Assembly: GCA_029880755.1 (NCBI GenBank) | Contig: JAOUNW010000003.1 | Coordinates: forward strand, 1 to 44,780 | Direction: 5' to 3' | Length of the DNA: 44,780 nucleotides | Source of the DNA: Gammaproteobacteria bacterium | Lineage (GTDB): Bacteria > Pseudomonadota > Gammaproteobacteria > Acidiferrobacterales > SZUA-150 | Position numbers and translations under genes: made by a program | Shown here: positions 23,656 to 33,341 of the stretch, one piece after another | Position numbering within the stretch: position 1 is the first letter of the stretch | Layout: each line of letters begins with the position of its first letter | The notes under the pieces: generated by a model | The model's database searches: none | What the model was told of the DNA's origin: nothing | The model's input: the letters and a program-made list of their open reading frames with translations, nothing else

Positions 23656-25956
23656 GTGGAAAAAAAATCTCCCGATAAGCGCATCCTGAGACTACTGATC
23701 GTCGACGATTCCCCCGACGACACCGACTTATTGGCCAAAAATCTGCGTATCGCGCGCTTTATGTTAAAGACGGACCGGGTTACCGATGCCGCCGGTCTTC
23801 AACATGCACTGGACAAAGGCAAATGGGACCTGGTGGTAACGGAGGACAAGCTCAAAAATTTCACAGGACGACTGGCCCTTGAAACCGTCAAACGTCTTAA
23901 TCCAACACTGCCGGTGATTGTCTACGCCAATGAGATAGATGACGCCAGCATGGTAGCTATCATGCACGCGGGCGCCCGTGATGTCGTTATTAAATCGAGG
24001 AATGCCAGAATCATCCCGGCAATTGAGCGTGAACTGGATGTCGCCGCCGCAAGGAAAGAATATCGAAACATGATGGATATGGCCAAGGAGATGGAGGACA
24101 AGCACAAAGCGATGGTGGCAGGGGCCAAGGATGCCATGTGTTATATCCACGACGGCGTTCACCTTGATGCCAATCAATTGTATCTGAATCTTTTCGGTTA
24201 CAGCACTTTGCAGGATCTGGAAGCTATTCCGGTACTGGAGCTGATCGATAAAGAAGACCATGAACGCTTCAAGACACTGCTTCGAAAAGCAGCCAACAAT
24301 AAGCCATTTGACGGTTCCACGGAGTTTACCTGCAAGAAGAATGACGGTACCGCGGTGTATATTGATATTTCTGTCGCCAATGTCAGCCATAAAGGTGAAA
24401 ACTGCCAACAACTGACGGTTAAAGATATTACCAAGCGTAAGGCTGCCGAGAACCGGCTAAAGTATCTCAGTCAGCGTGATCCTCTGACCGGTCTTTACAA
24501 TCGCCATCATTTCACAAAACTTCTTTCTGATGTTATCGAGAAGCTTAAGACAGATAAAATTCCGACCGCACTCATATACATAGACCTGTATGACCTGAAA
24601 GATATCAATGCCGAACTGGGATATACCACCGGCGACCGCATCCTGCTAAAAATAACCAAGATGTTCCGGGAGTCTCTTGCCGAGAAAGCAACTATCGCCC
24701 GTGTCGGAGGTGATGAATTTGCCATCTTGCTTGAAGACAGCACTCTTAAAGATGCAAAGAAAACGGCTGACATACTGAAGCAGCAGTTACAAAAAACACT
24801 TTTGATCGACAAGGGCCAGAAACACTCCTGCAATTGTGCTACCAGCATAACCCTGATTGATGATGCATCCCTCAACGCCCAGGATATTATGGCCAGGGCA
24901 GTTGCAGAATGCGGCGACGAAACACCGGAACCCAAAGCCGCTACACCTGCGCCAAACCAGAAACCCGTGGTCAACCAGCAGGCTGCAACAGACAAACCAA
25001 AACCTGCGCAACCCGCACAGGCATCTAAAGTCACGACACCCCAACAACCCAGGCCAGCGCCGCAGGCAAAGCCGTCAACACCTGCGCCCAAACCTGCAGC
25101 AGAGATGCCGAAACCGGCAGCCGCCAGGCCACAACCTGCCGTCGCGCAAGCGTCTCCCTGGAAACAGCGCATTCAGCAGGCGTTGAAGGAAAACCGTTTC
25201 AAACTGGTTTACCAACCTATTATTAATTTACATGGCGATGCCGATGAGTTTTTCGAAGTTCTGGTGCGCATGATAGGGGATAACGGGCACCTGATCCCGC
25301 CGGGTGAATTCTTTGCTGAAGCCGAGCGATCAGGTCTCATGAAGGATATTGATTTCTGGGTAACAGAACATGCCGTTGAGGCCCTGGGATCACTGCATTC
25401 CGATGGCCGGAAGGCAACATTCTTTATAAACCTGTCCCTGGCAACCTGCAAAGACAAGAATTTCATGGCCTGGGTAAAAGAATCTCTGGAATCCGCCCGA
25501 GTCCATGGCAGTCATCTGGTTTTTGAACTGGAAGAATCGGATATCGCAAGCGGTAACGAAGACACCAACAAAGAGCTTATGGAAAAGCTCACCTCTCTGG
25601 GTAGCGTCATTTCCATTGACAACTGCGGTCTAACGTTGGACACCATACTTAATCTTCCGAGACAATGCGTAGGCTATATGAAGATTAACCGAGCCCAGGT
25701 ATCGGTGGCTGCCGGCAATGTCGACAAGAGGGATTCGCTGACAGCCATGCTGGCCATGGCTACCAAGCTGGAAGTGAAATCCGTTGCCAAGGGCATTGAA
25801 GATGCCCATAGCCTGACAGATTTATGGACCTTCGGCTTCCAGTATGTGCAGGGAAATTACTTCCAGCACGCCGACAGCGAAATCAGTTATGACTTCACCC
25901 CGGAAGACGAGACCGAGCTGTCATCGGACGCCATGCCTTCTTCATGGTCGCGATAA
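23656..25956 (+). CDS. FimX-like REC-PAS-GGDEF-EAL c-di-GMP protein
   Basis: A 766-residue cytoplasmic protein starting at GTG 23656. The receiver-like domain (11-130) has acidic VDDSPDD, but the phosphoacceptor position reads VVTED with Glu63 where Asp is expected. A PAS domain follows (145-265). The GGDEF domain (270-415) keeps ARVGGDEFAILL but lacks an upstream RxxD. A Pro/Ala/Lys/Gln-rich linker (420-500) separates it from the EAL domain (501-740), where EVL replaces EAL at 534, IDNCG replaces DDFG at 654 and the late AEG is AKG. The EAL part therefore seems unable to cleave c-di-GMP and more likely binds it, as in FimX, which controls type IV pili. The function remains inference. Confidence 0.85.
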   Translation: MEKKSPDKRILRLLIVDDSPDDTDLLAKNLRIARFMLKTDRVTDAAGLQHALDKGKWDLVVTEDKLKNFTGRLALETVKRLNPTLPVIVYANEIDDASMVAIMHAGARDVVIKSRNARIIPAIERELDVAAARKEYRNMMDMAKEMEDKHKAMVAGAKDAMCYIHDGVHLDANQLYLNLFGYSTLQDLEAIPVLELIDKEDHERFKTLLRKAANNKPFDGSTEFTCKKNDGTAVYIDISVANVSHKGENCQQLTVKDITKRKAAENRLKYLSQRDPLTGLYNRHHFTKLLSDVIEKLKTDKIPTALIYIDLYDLKDINAELGYTTGDRILLKITKMFRESLAEKATIARVGGDEFAILLEDSTLKDAKKTADILKQQLQKTLLIDKGQKHSCNCATSITLIDDASLNAQDIMARAVAECGDETPEPKAATPAPNQKPVVNQQAATDKPKPAQPAQASKVTTPQQPRPAPQAKPSTPAPKPAAEMPKPAAARPQPAVAQASPWKQRIQQALKENRFKLVYQPIINLHGDADEFFEVLVRMIGDNGHLIPPGEFFAEAERSGLMKDIDFWVTEHAVEALGSLHSDGRKATFFINLSLATCKDKNFMAWVKESLESARVHGSHLVFELEESDIASGNEDTNKELMEKLTSLGSVISIDNCGLTLDTILNLPRQCVGYMKINRAQVSVAAGNVDKRDSLTAMLAMATKLEVKSVAKGIEDAHSLTDLWTFGFQYVQGNYFQHADSEISYDFTPEDETELSSDAMPSSWSR

Positions 25957-26101
25957 CCCCGATTGCCGATACCGGGAAATACACACCCGCCTCCCTATCG
26001 TTTTAATCCCGCAGCAATTACCGGCATACTGCCTCGTTGAATCCGACGCGCTTGTGTACAATGCTGGCTTGATCACCTGAAATTCCGAAGAAGGTAATTC
26101 A

Positions 26102-27913
26102 TTGCGCTTTCAACACTACGGCAAGCCGCCGACAAACCGAAATGACTGGAAAACAATTCGCAGCCTGCTTCCCTATGTCTGGGAATTTCGTTTAAGAATC
26201 CTGCTGGCACTGTCATTCCTGATGGTCGCTAAAGTGGCTAATGTGGGAGTACCGCTGGTGCTCAAAGACATTGTCGACTCCTTCGAAAAACAGGATACGG
26301 TGCTGGTACTACCCATCGCATTACTACTGGGTTATGGTGCGCTCCGCTTCGCCCATTCCCTGTTCTCTGAACTGCGGGATATTGTTTTCGCCAAAGTCAC
26401 ACAAAACACCATACGCCGGGTGACCATCAGGATTTTCCGGCACCTGCACAGCCTGTCTCTGCGTTTTCATTTGGACCGCCAGACCGGCGGTATGTCCAGA
26501 GACCTGGAACGCGGCGCGGCAGGCATTCGCTTCTTGCTCAACTTCATGGTCTTTAACATTCTTCCGACTTTTTTCGAGATTGGTCTCGTTGCAGTAATCC
26601 TGTTTGCCAAATACAAATTTCATTTTGTTGCCACCGTATTGGGTACACTGGTTGCATATGTTGTATTCACGCTGATTGTTACAGAATGGCGCATGTATTT
26701 CCGCCGCAACATGAACGAAATGGATTCAAAGGCAAACACCAACGCTATCGACAGCCTGATTAATTACGAGACTGTTAAATACTTTAATAACGAAGAATAC
26801 GAGGCAAACCGCTACAACAACGTCATGACCCTATGGCAGAAGGCGGCGATTCGCAATCAGACATCGCTGTCTGCCTTAAACGGCGGGCAAAATACCATTA
26901 TTGCAATTGGCGTCACGCTGCTGATGATTCTGGCCAGCCAGGGAGTGGTCGATGGCACTATGACCATTGGTGATCTGGTTTTGGTGAATGCTTTTCTGCT
27001 TCAGTTGTATCAGCCACTTCATTTTCTTGGTTTCGTCTACAGGGAGATTCGTCACTCGCTCGCCGACATGGAACGCATGTTTGACATTGCTAATACGACC
27101 CCGGAGATCCGCAATAAACCCGATGCGTCGGAACTGGATCGCACAGACACTACCATCCGCTTCGAGCAGGTGGATTTTTCCTACGAGCCAAAACGCCAGA
27201 TCCTGTTTGGAGTAGACTTTGAAATTCCTGCCGGCCATAAAGTGGCAGTAGTGGGTCACAGCGGCTCCGGCAAATCGACCCTTTCGCGCCTGTTGTTCCG
27301 TTTTTATGATGTCACCGGCGGGCGTGTACTGATCGGCGGACAGGACGTGCGGGACGTAACACAGGAAAGTCTTCGTGCAGCCATCGGCATCGTGCCCCAG
27401 GATACCGTTTTGTTTAATGACTCTATTTTCTACAACATCGCCTACGGTAATACCGAGGCAAATGAGGAGGAAGTCATTCGTGCCGCCAAGCAGGCGCATA
27501 TCCACGAATTCATCAGTTCCCTGCCTGATGGCTACAAGACAATTGTCGGTGAACGCGGTCTTAAGCTTTCCGGCGGCGAAAAACAACGCGTCGCCATTGC
27601 CCGAACGCTGTTAAAGAATCCACCTATCCTGATTTTTGATGAGGCCACATCAGCACTGGATTCCAAAACCGAAAAGGGCATTCAGCGGGAACTGGAAAAC
27701 ATCGCGGTGAATCATACTACTCTAGTTATCGCCCACCGCCTGTCCACAGTCATGAATGCCGATCAGATACTGGTACTGGATAACGGCCGCATCGTCGAAC
27801 GAGGCACGCATCAGGAATTGTTAAAAAAGAATGGTGCTTACGCCCACATGTGGGCCTTACAACAACAGCAGCAAAATAAGGAGCCGGTGGCGGCTGTAGA
27901 GCATGACGGTTAA
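26102..27913 (+). CDS. Atm1/HMT1-type ABC exporter
   Basis: A 603-residue half-transporter with six membrane helices (about 35-305) and an ATPase domain. Landmarks are the Walker A GHSGSGKST (about 384), the Q-loop IGIVPQDTVLFNDSI, signature LSGGEKQRVAIARTLLK, Walker B ILIFDEATSALDSKTE and the switch His in VIAHRLST. The membrane part with MSRDLERGAAGIRFLLNFMVFN and the NYETVKYFNNEEYE loop is specific for the Atm1/ABCB7 group, which export glutathione-linked sulfur compounds or glutathione-metal conjugates. It starts at TTG 26102 with GAAGGT upstream; a TACAAT element at 26057 could be its -10. Confidence 0.93.
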   Translation: MRFQHYGKPPTNRNDWKTIRSLLPYVWEFRLRILLALSFLMVAKVANVGVPLVLKDIVDSFEKQDTVLVLPIALLLGYGALRFAHSLFSELRDIVFAKVTQNTIRRVTIRIFRHLHSLSLRFHLDRQTGGMSRDLERGAAGIRFLLNFMVFNILPTFFEIGLVAVILFAKYKFHFVATVLGTLVAYVVFTLIVTEWRMYFRRNMNEMDSKANTNAIDSLINYETVKYFNNEEYEANRYNNVMTLWQKAAIRNQTSLSALNGGQNTIIAIGVTLLMILASQGVVDGTMTIGDLVLVNAFLLQLYQPLHFLGFVYREIRHSLADMERMFDIANTTPEIRNKPDASELDRTDTTIRFEQVDFSYEPKRQILFGVDFEIPAGHKVAVVGHSGSGKSTLSRLLFRFYDVTGGRVLIGGQDVRDVTQESLRAAIGIVPQDTVLFNDSIFYNIAYGNTEANEEEVIRAAKQAHIHEFISSLPDGYKTIVGERGLKLSGGEKQRVAIARTLLKNPPILIFDEATSALDSKTEKGIQRELENIAVNHTTLVIAHRLSTVMNADQILVLDNGRIVERGTHQELLKKNGAYAHMWALQQQQQNKEPVAAVEHDG

Positions 27914-27926
27914 TAATAGCGGCTAA

Positions 27927-29615
27927 TTATTGATTAGCGATTTTGGCCCAGGTATCCCGCAGAGTAACCGTACGATTGAATACAGGCTTATTGCCGGGCA
28001 GGTGCAAAGGATCGAGACAAAAATAGCCTTCCCGTTCAAACTGAAACCTGTCACCTGCCTGGGCATCGACCAGAGACTGTTCCAGATAGCAATGCGTTAA
28101 CGTCAACAGGGAATCGGGGTTGATATAGTCTTTATAATCTTTTCCTTCTCTGGCCGCATCGGGTGTCGGGTGACTGAACAGGCGGTCATACAATCGCACC
28201 TCCGCTTCAAGCGCATGACTGGCAGACACCCAGTGAATCACTCCTTTTACCTTTCGCCCTTCCGGATTTTTACCCAGAGTCTCCGGATCATAACTGCATC
28301 GCAATTCAATAATATTTCCATGACCGTCTTTAATCACTTCGTCGCATTTTATGACGTAGGCATTACGCAAGCGTACTTCGCCCCCCGCCACCAAACGCTT
28401 GAACTGCTTCGGCGCCTGTTCCATAAAATCACTTTGATCGATATAGAGATCACCGCTGAAAGTGACTTCCCGGGTTCCCATGGTCTCGTCCTGCGGATGA
28501 TTGGAAGCAATAAGCTGTTCCGTTTTGCCATCCGGATAATTGGTTAATGTCACTTTCAATGGATGCAATACCGCCATCCGGCGCGGGGCGCGGTCGTTGA
28601 GATCGGAACGTATGCAATCCTCCAGCATGGCCATTTCCACCATATTATCTGCCTTGGACACACCAATGCGATGGCAAAATTCGCGTATGGATTCCGGCGT
28701 ATAACCCCGGCGGCGCAAACCAGCAATGGTTGGCAGACGCGGATCATTCCAGCCTTCCACATGACCTTGATCCACCAGCTCCGTAAGCTTGCGTTTGCTC
28801 ATCACCGTGTATTCCAGATTCAGCCGGGAAAACTCGATTTGCTGCGGGTGACAGGGCACATCAAGCTGATCCAGAAACCAGTCATACAAGGGCCGATGAT
28901 CTTCGAATTCGAGTGTACAAATAGAGTGCGTAATCGATTCCAGAGAATCCGACAGGCAGTGAGTAAAATCGTACATAGGATAAATGACCCACTCTTCGCC
29001 GGTCTGGTGATGTATCACCCCGTGTCGAATACGATAAATCGCGGGATCGCGCATGTTGATGTTTGGTGAGGCCATGTCAATTTTGGCCCGCAGCACTTTT
29101 TCCCCGTCATTGAAATCGCCGGCACGCATGCGTGCAAACAACTCAAGATTTTCCTCAACGGTACGACTCCGGTGAGGACTGTTCCTGCCCGGCTCTGTTA
29201 ACGTACCCCGGTACTCACGAATCTGTTCGGCACTGAGGTCATCCACATAGGCCAGCCCCTTTTTAATCAACTCAACGGCATAATCATGCAGCTTTTCAAA
29301 ATAGTCCGAGGCATAAAACAGACGATTGCCCCAGTCATAACCCAGCCAACGCACATCATTTTGTATGGCCTCAACGAACTCGATATTTTCTGCATGGGGG
29401 TTGGTGTCATCGAAACGCAGATTACAGGTGCCACCGTAATCGCGCGCCAATCCGAAATTCAGCACAATGGATTTGGCATGACCGATATGCAGATAACCAT
29501 TTGGCTCAGGGGGGAACCGGGTCGCTACCCGGCCTTGGTTTTTTCCTGCCTTCAGGTCTTCATCAATAATATGGCGAATGAAATTGCTGGGGGCTTTGGT
29601 CTCAATATGACTCAT
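27927..29615 (-). CDS. glnS: Glutaminyl-tRNA synthetase
   Basis: A class I aminoacyl-tRNA synthetase that charges tRNA-Gln. The 562-residue length is normal. The N-terminus has the PPEPNGYLHIGHAKSI signature (HIGH), then RFDDTNP, YDFTHCLSDSLE, and the KMSKS-equivalent VMSKRKL. The anticodon-binding region ends with FQFEREGYFCLDP and FNRTVTLRDTW. Eukaryote-derived GlnS of this type is typical of gammaproteobacteria, which supports the taxonomic placement. Its stop faces the ABC exporter gene with a 13-base gap and no obvious terminator. Confidence 0.98.
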   Translation of the reverse strand: MSHIETKAPSNFIRHIIDEDLKAGKNQGRVATRFPPEPNGYLHIGHAKSIVLNFGLARDYGGTCNLRFDDTNPHAENIEFVEAIQNDVRWLGYDWGNRLFYASDYFEKLHDYAVELIKKGLAYVDDLSAEQIREYRGTLTEPGRNSPHRSRTVEENLELFARMRAGDFNDGEKVLRAKIDMASPNINMRDPAIYRIRHGVIHHQTGEEWVIYPMYDFTHCLSDSLESITHSICTLEFEDHRPLYDWFLDQLDVPCHPQQIEFSRLNLEYTVMSKRKLTELVDQGHVEGWNDPRLPTIAGLRRRGYTPESIREFCHRIGVSKADNMVEMAMLEDCIRSDLNDRAPRRMAVLHPLKVTLTNYPDGKTEQLIASNHPQDETMGTREVTFSGDLYIDQSDFMEQAPKQFKRLVAGGEVRLRNAYVIKCDEVIKDGHGNIIELRCSYDPETLGKNPEGRKVKGVIHWVSASHALEAEVRLYDRLFSHPTPDAAREGKDYKDYINPDSLLTLTHCYLEQSLVDAQAGDRFQFEREGYFCLDPLHLPGNKPVFNRTVTLRDTWAKIANQ

Positions 29616-29726
29616 TAATTTTCTTGACTGGCTTTTTGGGGAACGGCTGTTTAATTCCGCGGGATTCTACTCTATTCGGCCAACGGAACAAAAGACGATG
29701 TAACCGACCCCAAACCACCCGCGGTT

Positions 29727-31076
29727 TTACCGTATTAACGAATAAGTCATCCCTAAGACAGCGCAGGCGGCAATCACGGTAACGATACCCAGCTTAAACC
29801 GGAACAAGGCGATAAATGCGGCAATGCCGATTAACGCCGGGAACCATTCGAAACTTCCCTGAAATCCCTCAGGCCAGAGTACATGATAGGCAAAAAATAC
29901 GGCCAGATTTAGTACAACACCGACAACAGCGGCTGTAATACCTGTCAGCGGTGCCGTAAACCTGAGCTCGTGTCGGGTTGCCTCAACAAGAGGACCTCCC
30001 ACAAGAATAAACAGAAATGAAGGTAAAAAAGTAAACAAGGTCGCCACGCTGGCGCCCGCGACGCCCGCCATGGGCAGCAACTCCGGCCCAAATAACTCCT
30101 TGGTCCAGCCGCCCACAAAACCTACAAACGCCACCACCATGATTAATGGTCCTGGCGTGGTTTCGCCCAGGGCCAGACCGTCGATCATTTGAACCCCCGT
30201 TAGCCAGCCATGGTGTTCCACACCGCCCTGATATACATAGGGCAATACCGCATACGCGCCACCGAAGGTCACAAGCGCAGCCTTGGTAAAAAACCAACTC
30301 ATTTGGGTTAAGACGCCATCCCATCCGTATCGTGCCGACAATAGCGCCATGACCCCGCCCCACATCAGTACGCCAACCAAGGCGATGACCAGCAACCGGC
30401 TCCACTTGAATAGCGCATGATTGGGTACAGGGGAATGATCATCAATTAACGCCGGTCCGTAGGATTTGCCGGGGCCGGCATGATGACCGCCGGCCTTGAA
30501 TTTCTCCGGCATCCATCGGGAACCCACGTAGCCCACCACCCCTGCCGCCAAAACGATATAAGGAAAAGGAACCCCACCGGCGAAAATTGCCACAAAGGCC
30601 AGCAACGCCATGCCCCGGAGAACATTGTTCTTGAGTGCACGCGAACCGATACGATAGGCGGCAAATACAACGATAGCGGTCACTGCCGGCTTGATACCAT
30701 ATAGAATACCGGCGACCAACGAGGCATTACCGTAAACAAGGTAAACCCACGTTAACGTTATTAAGATAACCAGGGAAGGCAGAACAAATAACACACCAGC
30801 CACAATGCCGCCGGGCACGCCATGCATTAACCAGCCGATATAAGTCGCCAGCTGCTGCGCCTCCGGTCCAGGTAATACCATGGTGTAATTCAGAGCATGC
30901 AGAAACCGATGTTCCGAAATCCAGCGCCGCCGTTCCACCAATTCCTGGTGCATCATGCTGATCTGACCGGCGGGTCCACCGAAACTAATAAAACCCAATT
31001 TGAGCCAATACGCTAATGCCTGCCAGAACGTTACTGACTCTGGTGGCTGCGTCACGTCTTCGGCTACAACTGACAT
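29727..31076 (-). CDS. chrA: Chromate transporter, long-chain ChrA type
   Basis: A membrane protein of 449 residues with two homologous CHR halves. The first half has WLKLGFISFGGPAGQISMMH and LPGPEAQQLATYIGW, the second FFTKAALVTFGGAYAVLPYV and GETTPGPLIMVVAFVGF; the FGGP and PGP motifs are the family signature. Two-domain ChrA proteins expel chromate, or take up related oxyanions such as sulfate, across the inner membrane. The gene stands alone on minus between glnS and a gene-free region, with no ChrB regulator nearby. Confidence 0.92.
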   Translation of the reverse strand: MSVVAEDVTQPPESVTFWQALAYWLKLGFISFGGPAGQISMMHQELVERRRWISEHRFLHALNYTMVLPGPEAQQLATYIGWLMHGVPGGIVAGVLFVLPSLVILITLTWVYLVYGNASLVAGILYGIKPAVTAIVVFAAYRIGSRALKNNVLRGMALLAFVAIFAGGVPFPYIVLAAGVVGYVGSRWMPEKFKAGGHHAGPGKSYGPALIDDHSPVPNHALFKWSRLLVIALVGVLMWGGVMALLSARYGWDGVLTQMSWFFTKAALVTFGGAYAVLPYVYQGGVEHHGWLTGVQMIDGLALGETTPGPLIMVVAFVGFVGGWTKELFGPELLPMAGVAGASVATLFTFLPSFLFILVGGPLVEATRHELRFTAPLTGITAAVVGVVLNLAVFFAYHVLWPEGFQGSFEWFPALIGIAAFIALFRFKLGIVTVIAACAVLGMTYSLIR

Positions 31077-31549
31077 AATAGGTAACCCTCCATGAAATAT
31101 TTCAGGCTAACGCTGAAGGCGCTAGTGTGACACGCCAATGCAAACCACGAAAACAACTTTCGGCAACGACTAACACAACAATAGATACACTTTTAGCGCG
31201 CCTACATTCACGAAACGCCTGCATAAAAATCGAAGAACCGGTTTTCTGTAACCAGTCACCCAAAACAGCAGCAACGCCTGCATTGTTATTAATTTATAAA
31301 GGAAATCATTACTGGTTTATTAGTACATTAGCGAATAACGATATACTAACTTTTTTTCCATAGACTAAGTTGTGTAAAAGCACCAGCTAGCTAAACGAAC
31401 CTATTTATTAATTAATTGTTTACTAATAGGAATAAAGTGCGAAAATAGGTTGTCTTTAGTAGGAGTATCGCTTGATATTTATGGAGTCAAAATAACAATA
31501 TTGAACACTATCATTAAAATAACCACACAACCCTAAGGAGACGACAACC
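31077..31549. other. AT-rich intergenic region before the YeiH-like gene
   Basis: The 473 bases hold two divergent leaders. I support no gene here; a 78-codon plus-strand frame at 31127-31363 has a GTG start, no ribosome site and no recognisable protein. TTGATA at 31472 with CAATAT at 31496 (18-base spacer) is a weak promoter candidate for the carrier gene. The rest is AT-rich with no obvious inverted repeat. Confidence 0.5.
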
Positions 31550-33130
31550 ATGGTGTATACCAAAAAATCCCCTGCGTTGTTCATTATAGGGCTCATTATG
31601 CTGGCAATCTGGTACATGGCGGATAGCGGTATGATGGCAGGCTATATTGAACATCTCGCGAACGGAAAAAAATACAAGTATGGTTCTGAACTAACTTCCA
31701 TCCCAATGTACTTCGGTATTGTTGCGGCTGCCATTGGCGCCTGGCAGTGGTTCGGTTCCCATAAGGAAGGCCATTGGGACTACTACTCTTCAACCATCGC
31801 CGGCGGCATGTTCATTCTGCTAATCGCCATGTTGGTTCGCTGGTTTGTAGCACCTGAAATCGAAGTGGTGAGCACAGCAATGGGCGAGGTAGGTCAAACA
31901 GGATCCCACATCCATAAGTTGCTCGGTCTCAACTATGTTGTCATTGGCATCGTCACCGGCATGGTCATTGTCAACGTCTTCAGCATACCCGAGTGGGCAC
32001 AGAACGGCGTACGCCTGTCTCGTCTGGGACTCAAAACCGGTGTAATTCTATTAGGCACATTGTATAGCGCGGCAGAATTAAAGAATCTGGGCGGCCTGTC
32101 CATTGTCATGATTGGTTTCTTTGTGTTGGGTTCCGTGGGTATGGTGCTGTGGATCGGTGGTAAACGCAAAATCCCTAACTCCATGGGCGGTGTATTGTCC
32201 GCCGGCATGGGCGTATGCGGCGTGTCAGCAACAGTGGCTGCGGCCCCCGTGGTTCAGGCCAAGTCCGTGGAAATCGCCTATACCATTGGCACCATCCTGA
32301 TCTGGGGCGTGGGCTGTATGTTTGTGTTCCCGATTATTGGTCAGTTGCTGGGAATGTCCTATGTGCAATTCGGCGCCTGGGCGGGAACCGGTATTCTGAA
32401 TTCGGCTCAGGTGGCAGGTGCCGCACTGGCCTTCCAGCCGGACGGCATTGAGACCCTAAAGGTAGCGGAAATCTTTAACATTACCCGCGTACTGGTGCTG
32501 CCCATTATCGTATTGTGGCTGGCTGTCTGGTATGTCAAACGTGAAGAGAGTGCAACGCAGGTCAACGTAGGTCAGGTCATTTTTGCCAAGTTCCCTGTGT
32601 TTGTTCTGGGCTTCATTTTGATGTTCGCTCTTTCCAGCACAGGCATCTTTGCCCCGGCAGAACACTACAAGGGCAAATATTTCGGGAATACAGCGGAGTC
32701 AGGCTTTAAAGACGATAAGCTTCTCAAAGATGCAGATGTCGCCACACTGCGTTCTGAATTTGGCAAGATTGAGCGTACCGACCGCAAGGACGCGCTACAA
32801 CGACTGGTTGAGAATAGAAAAATTATGTCTCCGGATGACGATGACGTCCTGCGCGGCCTGGTAAATTCCAAGGCTCTATCAAAGGATGCCAACAAAATCC
32901 TGAAAGGCGCCCATAAAGCTGTGCGACATACCGCCAAAAAGATCAAGGCATTCCGTAACTGGATAACCTGGTTATTCGCTTTTGGTCTGGTGGGTCTTGG
33001 TATGCAGATTACCATCGGCTCCATGAAACAGGCGGGCGGCCAACCAGCCGTAATCGGCGGCATTGTCGGTTTTGTCAAAGCGGCGTTATCACTGGTCGTA
33101 GTGATGATGCTTATCAGCGAAAAAATTTAA
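31550..33130 (+). CDS. YeiH/UPF0324-family putative sulfate exporter with large hydrophilic insert
   Basis: A 526-residue membrane protein, much longer than the roughly 340 usual. The core (130-370 and 470-526) matches the family: RLSRLGLKTGVILLGTLYS, the GGVLSAGMGVCGVSATVAAAP segment, and WAGTGILNSAQVAGAALA. Two additions are notable: about 130 N-terminal residues with three extra helices, and a charged stretch (370-465) with DDDD and many Lys/Arg before the last helices. It starts at ATG 31550 with AAGGAG eight bases upstream. A 40-residue membrane peptide follows after 15 bases and a terminator closes the pair. Sulfate or sulfonate transport is a family-based guess only. Confidence 0.88.
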   Translation: MVYTKKSPALFIIGLIMLAIWYMADSGMMAGYIEHLANGKKYKYGSELTSIPMYFGIVAAAIGAWQWFGSHKEGHWDYYSSTIAGGMFILLIAMLVRWFVAPEIEVVSTAMGEVGQTGSHIHKLLGLNYVVIGIVTGMVIVNVFSIPEWAQNGVRLSRLGLKTGVILLGTLYSAAELKNLGGLSIVMIGFFVLGSVGMVLWIGGKRKIPNSMGGVLSAGMGVCGVSATVAAAPVVQAKSVEIAYTIGTILIWGVGCMFVFPIIGQLLGMSYVQFGAWAGTGILNSAQVAGAALAFQPDGIETLKVAEIFNITRVLVLPIIVLWLAVWYVKREESATQVNVGQVIFAKFPVFVLGFILMFALSSTGIFAPAEHYKGKYFGNTAESGFKDDKLLKDADVATLRSEFGKIERTDRKDALQRLVENRKIMSPDDDDVLRGLVNSKALSKDANKILKGAHKAVRHTAKKIKAFRNWITWLFAFGLVGLGMQITIGSMKQAGGQPAVIGGIVGFVKAALSLVVVMMLISEKI

Positions 33131-33145
33131 CGTGAGGACCTGAAG

Positions 33146-33268
33146 ATGAGCGAAAATAAATTTGATCGTGGTTCGGCGCTGTCAATTTTCGGCAGTGATC
33201 GCAAAGAAGACTTCATGGCACTGGTATTCGCATTAGTGATTGCCTTTGCTGTGTTCCTTACCTACTAA
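33146..33268 (+). CDS. 40-residue single-helix membrane peptide downstream of the YeiH-like gene
   Basis: A short frame of 40 codons: a charged start MSENKFDRGSALSIF, then GSDRKEDFMALVFAL and a hydrophobic stretch (about 24-40) ending TY. GTGAGGACC at 33132 gives a fair ribosome site ahead of ATG 33146. It begins 15 bases after the carrier stop, and a perfect terminator follows at 33286, so it is clearly part of a two-gene transcript. One membrane helix with the N-terminus inside is predicted. The function is unknown; a subunit or regulator of the carrier is plausible. Confidence 0.75.
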   Translation: MSENKFDRGSALSIFGSDRKEDFMALVFALVIAFAVFLTY

Positions 33269-33285
33269 AATTTATCAGCAAGACA

Positions 33286-33323
33286 AGACCGGTGTCCGCG
33301 TTTCGCGGGCACCGGTCTTTTTC
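33286..33323 (+). terminator. Strong rho-independent terminator
   Basis: AGACCGGTGTCCGCG (33286-33300) pairs with CGCGGGCACCGGTCT (33304-33318) around TTT, a 15-pair stem with one G-U, followed by TTTTT. It ends the transcript of the carrier and 40-residue peptide. Confidence 0.95.
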
Positions 33324-33341
33324 TGATTAAACGAATAAGCA

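Noticed and set aside
24507..25172. 221-codon minus-strand frame inside the FimX-like gene
   Set aside because: Mirrors the Pro/Ala-rich linker on the opposite strand; not a recognisable protein.
26876..27586. 236-codon minus-strand frame inside the ABC exporter gene
   Set aside because: Lies wholly within a gene with intact ATPase motifs; a shadow of codon bias.
31127..31363. 78-codon plus-strand frame before the YeiH-like gene
   Set aside because: GTG start, no ribosome site, no family resemblance, AT-rich leader sequence.
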